Positions 22,175 through 33,351 are shown, counted from the first letter of the stretch. The stretch: 64,000 nucleotides of DNA from Zymoseptoria tritici IPO323 (GCF_000219625.1 NC_018199.1:248001-312000); one strand, 5' to 3'. Notes: a model not told the origin generated them from the sequence alone. Translations and numbers: made by a program.

Positions 22175-23428
22175 TCACCGACCGTTTGCGAACAAGTCTT
22201 TTGGCCTCATTGGCTTCATTCCCAGCTGTGCATAACCCGTCTGCTGTCTTGTCTGTGCTCTTCCGTCCGATGCGAAGTAGACGAGATCCGGAGTGGCGTC
22301 GTCGCGAACCACTCGGTGGGTAGAATACAAGTGAACCTGAACCCGGGGGCTTGGCCACAGCTCGCTCCCTCAGTGGACGTGCTGATTGATGATGTCGCCG
22401 AAGATCCTGCCCACGATCCGCTGCGCAGGAAATCTTGGGCCGCGCTGAGCGGGTCCGGGCTCGGCATCAGTAGGCTGCTTGAAGAAGATAAGTTGAACTT
22501 TGAGAGGGCGGCGGCCATTCGTAGTCATCGTCTGTCCCGTAATGATTGCAACAGAGGTGGAATAGCCGTAGCTACCTGTCGGTCGACCTTGCACCATGCG
22601 CACGTAGAAACCATTGTCGAGCACGTGAATCCTGCCAAACTCATCTCTGTCGTCGAGGTAAGCAAGCATCTGTCGGAGCACGCTAGCCGCAGCGTCAGGG
22701 CAGTCTGGTAGAGCGATAATTCGGCGTAGCTGCTCTTTGTCCTTGTAGTAGTATTGCACGATTGTAGGGAGGCCGGGAAGAGGAGTCATGGCAGCAACGT
22801 CGAGTGCTGACTGGAAAGGGCGATCAAAATCTACGCCAGCAGCTTAAAGGACTTTGATAGCTTCGCCAACGCAACGGGCAGACGAGTCGACGTAGAAGTC
22901 AAAATCAGAGTCCGGGGCGCAGGAGCCGGGAAAGGAGACCTCGACAGCACGAGAGCCAGAGGGAATGCAGCTTGCCTTCGCCATGCCGGCAAGCAGGGCG
23001 TCGGGGTCCTGGAAGAACTGCGCGAGATATTGGAAGATGGTATCCTGAGTCAAGTTGGCCACCGGGTTGTTCAAAGGAGAACCGAAGCCTCCATCAAGTG
23101 CGTTGCCGATGGGGTTGGCGTTATTGGTGTCATTGCCGTTGACTCGCTTTGTGTTGCTCCTCAACATACTGATGAAGCGACGCATGATTGCTTGGGTTGA
23201 CGCGAGAGGTTGAATGCGGAATAGGATGCCGGAGGAAGTGACCGAAGATGGGAATCTGGCAGAAAATTTGGAGAGATTCCTCGTGGTCCTAAGACGTGTA
23301 TGGCGAAGGCGGATGCAAGTCCGAGAGAGACCGAGATCAAGTGATGGAGAGTCGAAGCTGATTGAGCATGAAGATTGGACAGAGTCCCTACGATGCGGTG
23401 AGCTAGAAGAGTGACAGCAAGTGCTCAA
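22175..23428 (-). pseudogene. Nucleotidyltransferase-like protein gene with two in-frame stops
   Basis: One minus-strand frame is continuous over the whole interval apart from TAA at 22844-22846 and TGA at 22370-22372. A likely start is ATG at 23185 (MRRFISMLRSNTKRVNGNDT). The protein has NPVANLTQDTIFQYLAQFFQ, then GSRAVEVSFPGSCAPDSDFD with FYVD. The G-S and D-x-D spacing recalls nucleotidyltransferase-fold proteins that are expanded in fungi; that assignment is by motif only. After the first stop come GLPTIVQYYYKDKEQLRRII and DNGFYVRMVQGRPTGSYGYS. After the second come VQVHLYSTHRVVRDDATPDL and a final stop at 22175. A CAA to TAA change would explain the first stop. Confidence 0.5.
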
Positions 23429-23576
23429 GGCAAGGCACAGGAAGGTAGCATGTGTTCGACCGACTGTAGCAGTTTGACCAGCAAGCGATCCGACAAGGTG
23501 CGTGGGTGGAGGAGTTCAGACCGCGGGAGCAGGGAGTTGTAGAGAAGATGTGTGTGTGTGTGTGGATGTGTGAGTG

Positions 23577-23580
23577 AGAA

Positions 23581-23644
<64 letters not shown>
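23577..23644. repeat. (GA)n microsatellite
   Basis: About 33 GA units with two GGGA interruptions. The Ser-Leu or Arg-Glu peptides read through it are artefacts. Confidence 0.95.
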
Positions 23645-24580
23645 CGCGAGGGAATAGGTTCCATCTTCTTGTTCGAAGCTTTAGTGCGGCAAATCATTAG
23701 ATGGCGGGAACTTGCGCTGAGGTGCTCCTCAAGGCCAGTAGGAACATCGATTTGTTCATGGCCTTTACTCTCCCGTGTAACCTTGGCATCCAACCCGGCA
23801 GACAGGGTAGTAGAGAGTCCCATGCAAACAGCAGCCGCAGAGTTAAGATAGCATCGACCACTCACTTGCAGCCTTTGACCGAGGCGTTAATCAAGTGGAT
23901 CGCAGCATACAGTCGAAGCCTCAAGACAGCAAATTCCGAGACCCCGAAGGCCCCAAATCTCCCTTCTCCTTACCTGGGTTTCTGAGTCGCATCGCGGAAG
24001 AGATCCACTTCTCGAATGCGAATTGCGAGCGTTTGACGGCCTTTGCAGGCATCGATCTGGTCGGGCCCGGATCTGCCTATTGACTTCGAGTTGCATTCGT
24101 CCTGAAATGTGCTCCTGTAACGCTGGTACAATGCTGCTCTATTACAGCGCAGAGCATTGCAGGCTCGCGGCGAGCGTAGGAGGCGCCTCCCTGCAAGTGT
24201 ACGTTAATATAAGCACTTGTAGTGTTCGTAGAAAGGCGGTAATTATCCGTAAGGAGTTTGTAGGTTGAGGACTGTGGCGGCGCAGTATTGAAGCGAGCAA
24301 GAATGACAAGTGCGGGTAGGCACAGTGTGACAGGAAAAGCGGCGGTGCCTAGCTCGTGCTTGTGCGCTGGGTGGTCGCATCGGCGGGACAGCGTGTTCGG
24401 TTGTTAGTCCGACGGTCAGCCGTGTCTATCATCAAGCATGCCATGAGTTGACCTCCATCCGCAGTGACCACCTGAGAGGCAGGCTCGCGTTGCTCCAATA
24501 GCGACGGCCGAAGCCAACTGTGAGAGCAAGGTGAGCAAGCGCATACTACAGACCTCCGACACAGTGAAGTGCGGCGCTTC
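23645..24580. other. No supported gene
   Basis: Only short frames without start context or motifs on either strand. Confidence 0.45.
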
Positions 24581-24583
24581 AGG

Positions 24584-27005
24584 TCATGGGTTGGGCACCG
24601 ACGAGCTTTGTCCTAAGTGACGAGCCTCATTCGGTTTCCAACCTTGTGGCGGTCTCAAGGCGACTTGAATAGACAACCCAGGGTGGTTGTGATGGAAGTC
24701 GGCCACCGCTGCGCCAGCATGCTTGACGACACTCTCAGCAGGCTCCCATGTAGCCTCTGATCTTGGGTATCCCTTCCAGTGCACGAGATATTGAGTGCTT
24801 GGTGGAGGTGACTTCTTGCTCTTGCTCTTGCTCTTGCGACCTGGCGCTGATCGAGTGCGCACGTCTGGGACTTCTTCAACTTCGTATTCTTCATGCTCGC
24901 TGTCGCTGGCGGCGGCGCTGGCGACTGTCCAGGGAGGGGATCGTCGGCGGATGCTCCTCTTGCTCATCCTGTTCCCAATCAAGCTCGCGCTGAACCGCGT
25001 TCATTTTCCGCTTAATGGCGTGCTCCATTCGACCGAACGTGTCGCGAACCTTGTCACACTCCGCTGCCATCTGCTTTCCCTCTCGAATCTCGGTCTGCAT
25101 CCTGTCATCAATCGTCTTTACCTTCGCCTGCACCTCAGCTAGTTCGAAACCAAGCACGAAAGCCATCAATGCTAGCTGATGAGCGTTGCTGTTTCCGATC
25201 GCCACGACAGCATTGCGAGTGTCGGCGCTTGAGCCTATGCCGGGAATCGGTGGCGGCTTTGACAACCATCTCTTCAACACTTGAAGCGTGGAGGCTTGAA
25301 GCTCGAGGACTTTGCGACATTCTCCTAGGTCGCAACGGTGTCGAAGCTCTGCTGGTGAGGTTGCTGAATTCTGCGATGAATGTCGGGTAAGCTAAGTGTC
25401 TGTGTCTCCAAGACAAATTGCAATTCGGGATTCGTGGCGGAAAGTTGTCCGAATAATGGAGTGATAGAGCATTATTTGGTGGCGGCCATGACAACCACCA
25501 CCTCGCAGGATTGTAGCGTCGATTGACCGTTGTACTCCAGATTTTCTTGTTGAAAAGCAGGTTTTGCAGGGCGCGTGTAGTAGGGTCGGTATCAAAAGCT
25601 GGTCTGATGGCGTAAGGGCGTGTAGCGGTAGCCAGCGTCGAATTTTCCTGGGCAGTCGAGTTCTTTCGGCCAGTGGAGCCCTCCTGGGATATGGTGGAAG
25701 AATCGATCCGCTGGTCTGCATTGCTTGGCTCTGTGAGTGTCATGGCCTTTGAGTTCGACAAGGCGTCTTGTTCTGACATGACTCGCAAACCATCCGGAAT
25801 TCCAGAGTCTCTATGCACAGCTGACGCAACTTCCATGATGCTAGAGTCTTGAATGGAGAACTCTGGGGCTGAAAGAGTGCTGTTCATCGTTCTCCGGGAC
25901 ATGAATACAGTGTTCTCGCTACTCTCACGACGGCTGCGCTTTTGACTGTATCGAGATGGCGAGATAGACCGGCTGTGCTTTTCAGGAACAGCATGACGTG
26001 CGAACTCAATAGAAAGTCCGGTATCGTCGTCGCAGTCGCTCTGGCTACACAATCTGCACCAACGCGGGCAGAGTGGTCGGAGTCGTCACCAGAGCAGGCA
26101 GAGTCGACTGCATCACAGGCGCCAGAACTGCGATGATCAGATACGAAGTTTCAAGTAGGTAGACACGAAACTTACTCGGTGGCATGCTGGGTCCGCTTCA
26201 ATGCCTCTTCTACAAGCTGATTCACTTTTGCGGGCTGCTCTCTCAGTTCCGCTCGCATAGGACTCGAGTATTCTCCAAGCCCTTTCTTGCGACTGTCTTC
26301 ACGGTTGTGCACGGTTGTGTTCCTTGTCATTGATGTTCTTCTCTTCCTCGCGATCCTTTCCACGCTCATGCTTTTTTGGTTGTCGACATCTTCGACAAGG
26401 CGGCTATGGGTGTGGGCGGGTGTTGGAGGCGACGTTTTGAGCAAAGCCAGCGCTTGTTTGCCGTCCGACGGTTTGAATCGTGAGATCGTAACTGCTGGGC
26501 GGAGTTTGCGATTGCCTTTCTTCCGGACGCCGTCGTGTGTGTGTTCTCCGTTCCTCAGCTTCCTTGATCAGCAACGGCAAGAATGCCTCGAGACTGCATC
26601 CCGACTTTTGCACTGGCAAATTCGCGTGTAAGGGAACAGGCCGACGAGGTCGAGGAGATCCAGCTCAGGCCAGGCCGAACGGTGAATTCGTCCATTGCGT
26701 GCATTGGGAGGGTCCGTGAGCTTTTTCACGGCGCTGTGGATGTCGGCATTCGTTTCGAGTATGTCTTCGATCCAGGCTCGGAGACTGCGGATTTCGTCCC
26801 TGCGAAGGACATTGTGAATGCGTCGGAGTGGCAGGCGGCCGTGGTGTTCTACGAATTCGTTGTACTGGTCGATGAGATCCTGGAGAAGGTCCTGTCCTGC
26901 AGATGCGGCGAAGTGAAAGATGGAGGTCGTCGGCGACGTGGTCGTAAGGAACAGAGGGTCGCTCGGTGAGGAGGTGAGCACCTGACACTCGAAGAACGAC
27001 GCCAA
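24584..27005 (-). pseudogene. Chromodomain protein gene, broken by several frame changes
   Basis: The minus strand carries, in order: SAGQDLLQDLIDQYNEFVEH and a helical region (27005-26620); a KKSMSVERIARKRR-like basic part to KRTQHATE at an intron donor; a Ser-rich middle (26050-25330) ending LAYPTFIAEFSNL; VLKRWLSKPPPIPGIGSSAD and a coiled coil (FELAEVQAKVKTIDDRMQTE); and a C-terminal chromodomain. The chromodomain is HEEYEVEEVPDVRTRSAPGR, a basic insert, YLVHWKGYPRSEATWEPAES. Chromodomains bind methylated histone tails, and the EYEVE, WKGYP and TWEPA motifs are all intact. The parts lie in different frames with only one clear intron (26128-26175), so at least three small frame-changing events are inferred. 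Gypsy elements here also carry chromodomains, but no retroelement domain lies near this one. Confidence 0.6.
26128..26175 (-). other. 48-bp GT-AG intron
   Basis: On the minus strand GTAAGT follows the codons for QHATE, CTGAT lies 8 bases before the end, and the intron closes with CATCGCAG. Length and signals are typical for filamentous ascomycetes. It supports the surrounding chromodomain relic having been an expressed gene. Confidence 0.7.
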
Positions 27006-27539
27006 TTAATCAATCGAGAATCAGATATTCATGGCATTTGATGGGGGCAACGGCGAGGTGAGAAACCTTTCACTTAGTGGGGGCACTATTTGTACCTAGA
27101 ATTCAAGCCACGTAACCCTCTGGGTTTCAAGACGTCTATATAAATGGGATCTCAACCAACCAACCAACCAGCTGGTGTTGTATTCGAGCAAGAGGGGAAA
27201 TGGTATAGGTTCGTGGTTTGTGGAAAGATCACTTTCAACAGTCTCCTCGAGCATGCGGAGTATGCTCTGCACTTCAAAACTCATGATGAAGAAGCATGTT
27301 TCATCAGTGTATACTGTCTCCATCCTACAGTCTCGACATCAGGACGGAGTTGTCATTCGTCGGTCACCTCCCTCGTGTTCGTCGCGATTTTGTGATGTCG
27401 CATATGTAATCTTACCCGCAGGCATCCGAATTGCGAGAGCTAAAGCTTCACCTTCGAACACGCCCTTCACTTTGTTGTAGGTTGGAAAACTCATTCACGT
27501 TCACGACGCCCATGAACTTCGCTAAAGCTCGTTCTTTAG

Positions 27540-27815
27540 GCGCCGTTCTCTCTGTCGGAAATTCACCTGCGCAATGCCGTGACCGCAGGTACTCTCAACG
27601 CCGAAGATATGGAAAAGACCGGTCGTGGCATCATCCTTCATCCGAGCTATTGGCGTCTGTACAAGACCGACTCCCACGCGCGATTTTCGCCATCACCGAC
27701 AACACGGTCATCTCCGCCTCGCGATACGCATGCCCAATTCACCGACATGAACACGACGCCACGCGCAGTCGAGCGGACGATCGAAGTACCAAAGTCGCAT
27801 TGCGCGGAGGCCTGA
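27540..27815 (+). pseudogene. Gene fragment (AEDMEKTGRGIILHPSYWRL)
   Basis: The frame reads SLSEIHLRNAVTAGTLNAED, then MEKTGRGIILHPSYWRLYKT, then a Ser/Pro/Thr-rich tail to a stop at 27813-27815. No upstream ATG in this frame has good context; an upstream exon may exist around 27430-27500. No family recognised. Confidence 0.3.
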
Positions 27816-27819
27816 GAAG

Positions 27820-28390
27820 AGATTGTGGAGGGAGAATGCAAGGCTAAACACACCGAAGCAAAAGGAAGGGAAGGATGTCAGTTTCGAGCTTTGCATGGTT
27901 GCGAGGAGCAAGAAAGCGACAAGTACAATCACTATACCACAAGTGTGCAGGTCGATTGACGGTGAGGAGAAGGTGGAGCACGAATTCCGAGGTAATAACA
28001 GGTGATGCCTGAGCGGAAAAACATGGGATGATGTGAAGAACGAGGCCGGAGACTACGAAGATGAAGAGATCAAGTCTGAGGTATGGATGGACACCACAAC
28101 GCTGCAAGTCGGCGCATCACGAAGCAGGCCCTCCGTCTGCTTGCACTCCGCGACGCGATCGAAAAGGTGGAGCCTCATTCCACGCAGCAATGCCGGAGGC
28201 AGCAGAAGGTCGCACACGGTCAAAGGTGACTGGAGGCTGTCAAGGAGCAGCTGCGAGGTGCCGTGCAGACGCACGCGGGTGGAACGACTGATCAGACCGC
28301 TGCGATGCGATCGCGTTTTTTCAGGATGTTTGCTCCGGAACAAACACTCTTTCATCCGGCATGCTTGCTCAAAGATGTCTTTTAGCGTCC
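27820..28390. other. No supported gene
   Basis: A plus-strand frame runs in from here to the following gene, but its residues up to the tandem repeat look non-protein-like. Confidence 0.35.
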
Positions 28391-28397
28391 ATCTCCC

Positions 28398-28500
28398 GGA
28401 CTTCTCCTCAAATGCAGCATCCATCTCCAGGGCTTCTCTTCGACTGCAGCATCCATCTCCAGGGCTTCTCTTCGACTGCAGCATCCGTCTCCAGGACTCC
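28398..28500 (+). repeat. 32-bp tandem repeat (about 3.5 copies)
   Basis: The unit is GCAGCATCCATCTCCAGGGC followed by TTCTCTTCGACT. The last copy is truncated and altered. It ends about 50 bp before the ATG at 28553, so it lies in the 5' flank or leader of the next gene. Confidence 0.75.
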
Positions 28501-28552
28501 TTCAGCGTTGACCCACTTCAGCCGAGACAGACAGGACACCAGCCGGCAGCAA

Positions 28553-29147
28553 TGGCGAGCGTAGCCATCCAAAGCATTCGGGCACACCTTGCGAAATACC
28601 TCGACAAAATCCCCTCCAAGACTGCAATGATTCAGTTCTTCCGCGGCCAGGAGCTCGACCTGCTCCCCCTCATACCCTGCCTCATCCCTCCAACCTTGCA
28701 CAACCAGATCGCAGCCTACTCTGGTGCTACTACCGATGCGCCTGGCTACACGCTCTGCAAGAAGTGTACCCGTCTTCACCTTGACCGCGGACATTCGGAC
28801 TGCACGTGGTGTGCCAAGGTATCATGGTATCGAATGGCGGTGTACAGTGCGGCGATCTGTGCAACGACGGTGTGTGGGATGCGAATCATGAGTCTGGGAT
28901 TGGCCATGTGGAGGGAGACGAGCGAACTCGTGAGCAAAACAGCCGACATTCCCGGAGCCGCCGAAGCCGCATCGTCTTCCGACGGCACTGTGGTTCTCGT
29001 GTCGAAGTGCGGGCCAACGACGAGCGATGGCGAGGTGTTTCTGGATTGGACGACTTGGTCGATCACACCGCGACCAACTTGACGACCTCGGCAATGCACC
29101 ACCGGCACAGCACTCACTGGAGCAAGAGAGTACTTTCGATGGAATGA
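28553..29147 (+). pseudogene. Cysteine-rich (zinc-binding) protein gene, probable 1-bp deletion
   Basis: ATG at 28553 has a good context (GCAATGGCG). The product begins MASVAIQSIRAHLAKYLDKI, contains FFRGQELDLLPLIPCLIPPT and a cysteine module LCKKCTRLHLDRGHSDCTWC (C-X2-C-X11-C-X2-C), suited to bind zinc. Directly after CTWCAK the better protein-like sequence moves by one base: GIMVSNGGVQCGDLCNDGVW with another C-X2-C, then DANHESGIGHVEGDERTREQ and an Arg/Ser-rich tail to a stop at 29145-29147. One missing G in AAGG would restore continuity. The un-shifted frame stays open to 29082, so a working alternative protein is possible but less likely. Confidence 0.45.
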
Positions 29148-29316
29148 GAGACTGCGCGGGTTTGCTGTCGTATTCTTTGATGGCAGTGGCTTGAATTGCA
29201 AGAAGCTCGAGTGGGCGGAGAAAGGCAGGGAATGAGAGACTGCGCGGGATTCTTGTTGTGTTCTTTGATGGTAGTGGCTTGGAATGCGAGAAGCTCGAGC
29301 GGAAGAGGTGATCATG
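29141..29316 (+). repeat. 88-bp tandem duplication
   Basis: Two adjacent copies start GGAATGAGAGACTGCGCGGG at 29141 and 29229 and share TTCTTTGATGG, AGTGGCTTG and AAGCTCGAG. They differ by several substitutions. Position is just downstream of the preceding relic's stop. Confidence 0.8.
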
Positions 29317-29319
29317 GGG

Positions 29320-29880
29320 TTTTTGGGAACAGATATAAAAGACCATGTCTTTGATCTCTCGGCTCAGATACGGTTCCAACAATGTCGCTCACCATGCCTA
29401 CCCAATTCGAAAAGCACAATCATAAACCCATGCGCATGTTCATTACTCCATCCACAATCGTGGCTGTTTGATTTTCGGATGTCAAACTACCGTATGTTCT
29501 CACTCCATTAGAATAAGTAGCTTGTGTGATCTCGCTCCACCAAGTCGCTCGTGTTGAAAGCCGCACCAGCGTGGTTGCGACTTCAATCTTTCCACTTCAT
29601 CGTCAACACCTCCGCTAGAACTACCGCCATCGCCTCATTCGGCGCCGGACTTGCGACTTGCAAAGCAGCCATCTTCCGAACCTTTGGCAACGACATGGAT
29701 CGAATTCATCGAATACATTCTGCCACCATGATTCAGGGTGCTCCAAGGTACCGGCTGACATAAGCTGTTGAGTTGAGGCAACCTGGAATGGCAAGGCAAG
29801 CTGGACAATGCCCGCCACGGCCACTTCGCTCTTGTCTTTTGCTGCTTCGACGTCGACCGGCACGATGACGATCCTCAACT
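29320..29880. other. No supported gene
   Basis: Short frames only. The AT-rich part around 29330-29520 has no recognisable promoter or gene. Confidence 0.4.
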
Positions 29881-29884
29881 GCAA

Positions 29885-30220
29885 TCACTCAATCATGCGT
29901 CTATTCCTCACCTTGTCGTCCTGGGAAGTCGCGTCACGAACCTCCGAAAACCTCCCTCGGTAGTGAGAAAGCATTCGAGGACAGGAGCGCGGTGTGAGAG
30001 CTCCAAGAATGAGTATTCCAGTGGAGGATACCTTACATTCAGAGCTCAAGACAAGACGTTCACGTGCAAGCACACAGGACTGCGATCGGTCGGCTTGAGG
30101 TGGTCTATCTGCGGCACTTCTGGAAAAATCCTGTTCTCTCTCCTTCAAAGCCTGCAACGCCCGCCTCGCCTTTCGAAACTCCGCTGCATCTCAATCCAAC
30201 CCTTCCCACGCCGACCGGAC
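29885..30220 (-). pseudogene. Partial degenerate copy of the KPEPR-repeat gene's 3' end
   Basis: About 133 bp downstream of the intact gene's last 85 bp lies a diverged copy. The frame VRSAWEGLD, TGA, DAAEFRKARRALQALKERE parallels the intact C-terminus REWEEAELEKARRVLRALNE. It then runs on without a stop to 29885 (QDFSRSAADRPPQADRSQSC). It has an in-frame TGA and lacks an N-terminal part, so it looks like a tandem partial duplicate rather than a gene. Confidence 0.45.
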
Positions 30221-30270
30221 ACGACCTCGATTCCCATCGGATGGCGCATGGTCCTCAAGAAACTCCGCTC

Positions 30271-30939
30271 TCACTCATTCAAAGCCCGCAACACCCGCCT
30301 CGCCTTTTCCAACTCCGCTTCTTCCCATTCCCTCCCACGCCAGCCGCTGTCAAAGTACACAATTCCGATTCCCTGCACTTTCTCGTCGTCCGCCTTTCTC
30401 AACACCCTAACATCCTCTGCCCGCAATTCTAGTACCGTTGTTCCGTTCGGGAGCTGCGTAGGACCGAGCCTTCGCGCACGATCGAGGTCGTCGGTGTGGG
30501 CAAAGTACCATCCGGTCATGAGGGGTGGAGAAGAGGCGTGGTAGACGAGCTTTTCTTCGGTGGGGTTGGAGCGTTGGCGGTTGGTGGTGTAGTATTCCTC
30601 GCTGGATGGTTCTCGCTTCACAGGCTGTTCTCGCTTGATGGGAATCTCTTGCTTGATGGGACGTTCTCGCTTCACAGGCTGTTCTCGCTTGATGGGAATC
30701 TCTTGCTTCATGCGAGGATCTGGCTTCATGCGAGGTTCTGGCTTGATACGAGGTTCTGGCTTGATACGAGGTTCTGGCTTGATGTCCTGGTCGGTTTGCG
30801 ACGTGGTAAGCTTGCCGAAGGCGGCCACGAGCTCGTCGGGCAGCGTGGCGGGTGGAACAGTGACAGGCATGATGGTGGTGGTGTTGATGGAAGGGAAACA
30901 AGCGGAGCAATTGATGGATGTGATGGCGCAAGAAGACAA
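30271..30939 (-). CDS. KPEPR-repeat hypothetical protein
   Basis: An intact 222-codon frame; ATG at 30939 is the first start, but the internal ATG beginning MPVTVPPATLPDELVAAFGK is an alternative with a more typical N-terminus. Residues about 50-115 are six-residue repeats: first IKPEPR/MKPDPR, then KQEIPIKREQPVKRE. This is a strongly basic/proline-rich linker. The C-terminal 100 residues look globular (EKLVYHASSPPLMTGWYFAH, GTTVLELRAEDVRVLRKADD, IGIVYFDSGWRGREWEEAEL). There are no cysteine clusters or membrane segments. A diverged partial copy of its 3' end follows downstream. Function unknown. Confidence 0.65.
   Translation of the reverse strand: MSSCAITSINCSACFPSINTTTIMPVTVPPATLPDELVAAFGKLTTSQTDQDIKPEPRIKPEPRIKPEPRMKPDPRMKQEIPIKREQPVKRERPIKQEIPIKREQPVKREPSSEEYYTTNRQRSNPTEEKLVYHASSPPLMTGWYFAHTDDLDRARRLGPTQLPNGTTVLELRAEDVRVLRKADDEKVQGIGIVYFDSGWRGREWEEAELEKARRVLRALNE
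30602..30786 (-). repeat. 18-bp coding tandem repeat
   Basis: About ten 18-bp units encode the hexapeptides KPEPRI and KREQPV/KQEIPI on the minus strand. The repeat keeps frame, and its two halves form higher-order duplications (RERPIKQEIPIKREQPVKRE). Confidence 0.8.
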
Positions 30940-31462
30940 ATCCTTGACCGCATCCGCTGCGTCTCCTTCTTCCCGCCTCCCTCGTCACGGTCGCACGGCG
31001 TTATCGTCGTGCTGGTGGTCGTGCAACCTCTCCCCACTTTAATCCGCTCAAACCTCGCACGATCACACCGCGCACCGCCTCTCGCGCCGAGACCCCCACT
31101 GTATACCCGACTACCTACGGCCGCCTCATGCAGCCGATCGGAATCCGCTTGGTACCTTACCCGGTGGTGCGCTAATAATAAAGAAAGCCAGCATACACGA
31201 CGTCGGGTATCTACCCCACGCATGAATGTGCACGAAAGGAGCTGCATGCATGCGCACCAATAAAGCTGCATCTACTGGTACCTGCATGGACCAACACGAC
31301 ACGGGCGAACAAGACACGGCCAAACAGCACGGCCAAACAAAGCCATGGACATGGACCCAACCAGCTTCGTACAACGGCGTCAGCTTTATTGACGGACATT
31401 CACTTCTCCAGATTCTGGCCCGTCTTCGACACACAGCATCACGCAGGCTACCAGATCCAGTC

Positions 31463-32729
31463 ATGGACTTCGATGAGGACTCCAACTCGAAGCGACCGTC
31501 TTTCAAAGAAGAAGAACACACCCTCCTGGTCGCCCGCATGGTGCAAAGCATCGAAGCGAGCAAGCAACCCAGCAGAGCGGACGCCTTTGTCGAATTCTTC
31601 GACACCCTCAGCCTCGACACCACACCCAGGCCGGAAAGGAAAAGCGCTTCCGAATCCGAACGTCAACATCGCCCTGTCGAAGTCAAAATGCCAGTCGTCG
31701 TGGCTTCTCAGATGGAGAACTTCTCATCCAAGCCGAGAGAGAAGAGAAAGTCGGATGAAGAGATGGCGGAGAAGAAGAAGCTCAATGAAATCCCAAGGGT
31801 GGGAGAGAAGAGAAAGCCGGATCAAAAGATGGCGGAGAAGAGGAAGCCCGACGAAATACCAAGGGCGGAACTTATTGCCGCGCAGAAGAAGCAGAATCAG
31901 CAGATTGTTCCCTCGTCAGTCTCCCAGCGTGGGTACGACAGTCGGACGCTTGGTGCTCAACACAACGAGAGCAAGCCAGAAGCAAAGGCGCAGCAGCGCG
32001 ACACAGTGTCAGATCCTGCAACTACTGCAGTAGCTTCTCAGTCAACGGACATGGCTCTCCAGCAACCACAGCGCACACTCCCCCAACGCAGTGCGACTTT
32101 CCAACGGAAGGATCCCCAAACCACCTCCCACCACTCCTCGGGCAGTCCTCGACTCCACCATCTCCGTGGACCTCTTGGCCCGCCCTATGCCCCTGTCAAC
32201 TACCGCTCCTTTTCCCTTCCCAATCACGCATCACACGTTATTGTATCTCCCACCAACCTGCGATCCTATGACAAAAACAACGGGACCGTACCATCCGTTG
32301 TCTCCGGCACTCTTGCTCCCTCTCCGGAGGCGCCAGTCGATCCATCTCATATCAACGTCGCCAATGAGATTCAGGATGTCCCGCGCACTCTCTCTTATTA
32401 TCCGCAGGCGCCAGTCGACCCATATCATACCAACATCGCCAGTAGCGATCAGCATACCCCGCGCTCCCTCTCTCCCTCTCTGCAGGCGCCATTCAATCCA
32501 CCTCTAGCCAATGCTGCCGGTCACGATCAGCATATCCCGCACACTCTCACTCCCTCTCCGCAGGTACCATGCGACCTATTCCTTGCGTACTCATCTCTTC
32601 CAACTCCCTCTCCGCAGAAGCCATCCCTTTCAAACACCACCAGCAACGATCAGCAAAGCCCGCGCGCTCTCTCTTCGCAGTGGCAATTTCGTCCAAACAT
32701 CAGCATCGGCTTCGAGAACCCGTTTGCCA

Positions 32730-32760
<31 letters not shown>

Positions 32761-33196
32761 AGCTGCCCTCGACCTGACCCGCATTCACCAAAAGCGGAAA
32801 GATGAGATGGACGAAGACTCGATCCCTCATCATCCTTCCGAAGAAGAAGCCGGCAAGAGTAGTCCTCAGAAATCCGGCGCCGTGATCACCGCCTTGACGG
32901 TCCAGCAAGAGGAACTCGTCGCCGAGCAGAAAGAAGAGATGGACGCCTTGCACCCAGAATCGAGCCTCCAGTATCCCCTCAAAGAAGAAGAAGAAGAAGA
33001 AGAAGAAGAAGAAGAAGAAGCAGACAAGAGTAGTCCTTCCCGAAAGGCCGGCGTCATAACCGGCGTCTTGGGCAAAGGTGTCAGCTACATTACTCGCGCG
33101 GCGGTGACCGTGGCGGCGAAGTCCAACGAGATCGCCTATCGCGGCGACGAGCCGGATGGAGTGGACAGAGGTCCCCGTGGTGGAGTGGAACCATAG
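31463..33196 (+). CDS. Disordered Q/E-rich hypothetical protein
   Basis: An intact frame that could start at 31226, but ATG at 31463 (MDFDEDSNSKRPSFKEEEHT) has better context and a cleaner N-terminus, giving 577 residues. Early residues look helical (LLVARMVQSIEASKQPSRAD, AFVEFFDTLSLDT). A Lys/Glu repeat follows (EKRKSDEEMAEKKKLNEIPR, partly duplicated as VGEKRKPDQKMAEKRKPDEI), then about five copies of a 22-24 residue Pro/Ser-rich repeat (LSPSPQAPVDPYHTNIAS type), a glutamine run (from CAG at about 32730), a glutamate run (GAA at about 32983) and a short C-terminal GKGVSYITRAAVTVAAKSNE. An AATAATAAA element lies about 290 bp upstream. Mostly disordered; role unknown. Confidence 0.65.
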
Positions 33197-33351
33197 TGTA
33201 GTAGTAGTAGTATCATCTATTAATGCTATCACGAATTATGAAGCATGAAATCAATTCGAGATGTGGTGTCTGTGTCTTGCTGGTGTTTTCTTCTCTAACC
33301 TGTTCCGTTTTCTCGGTCTGATCTGTCGTCGACGAGGAGGTGGTGGATCTC

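Noticed and set aside
23161..23200. CTGATGA core suggesting a hammerhead ribozyme
   Set aside because: No GAAA core strand with flanking stems occurs at the right distance, and the site lies in a coding relic.
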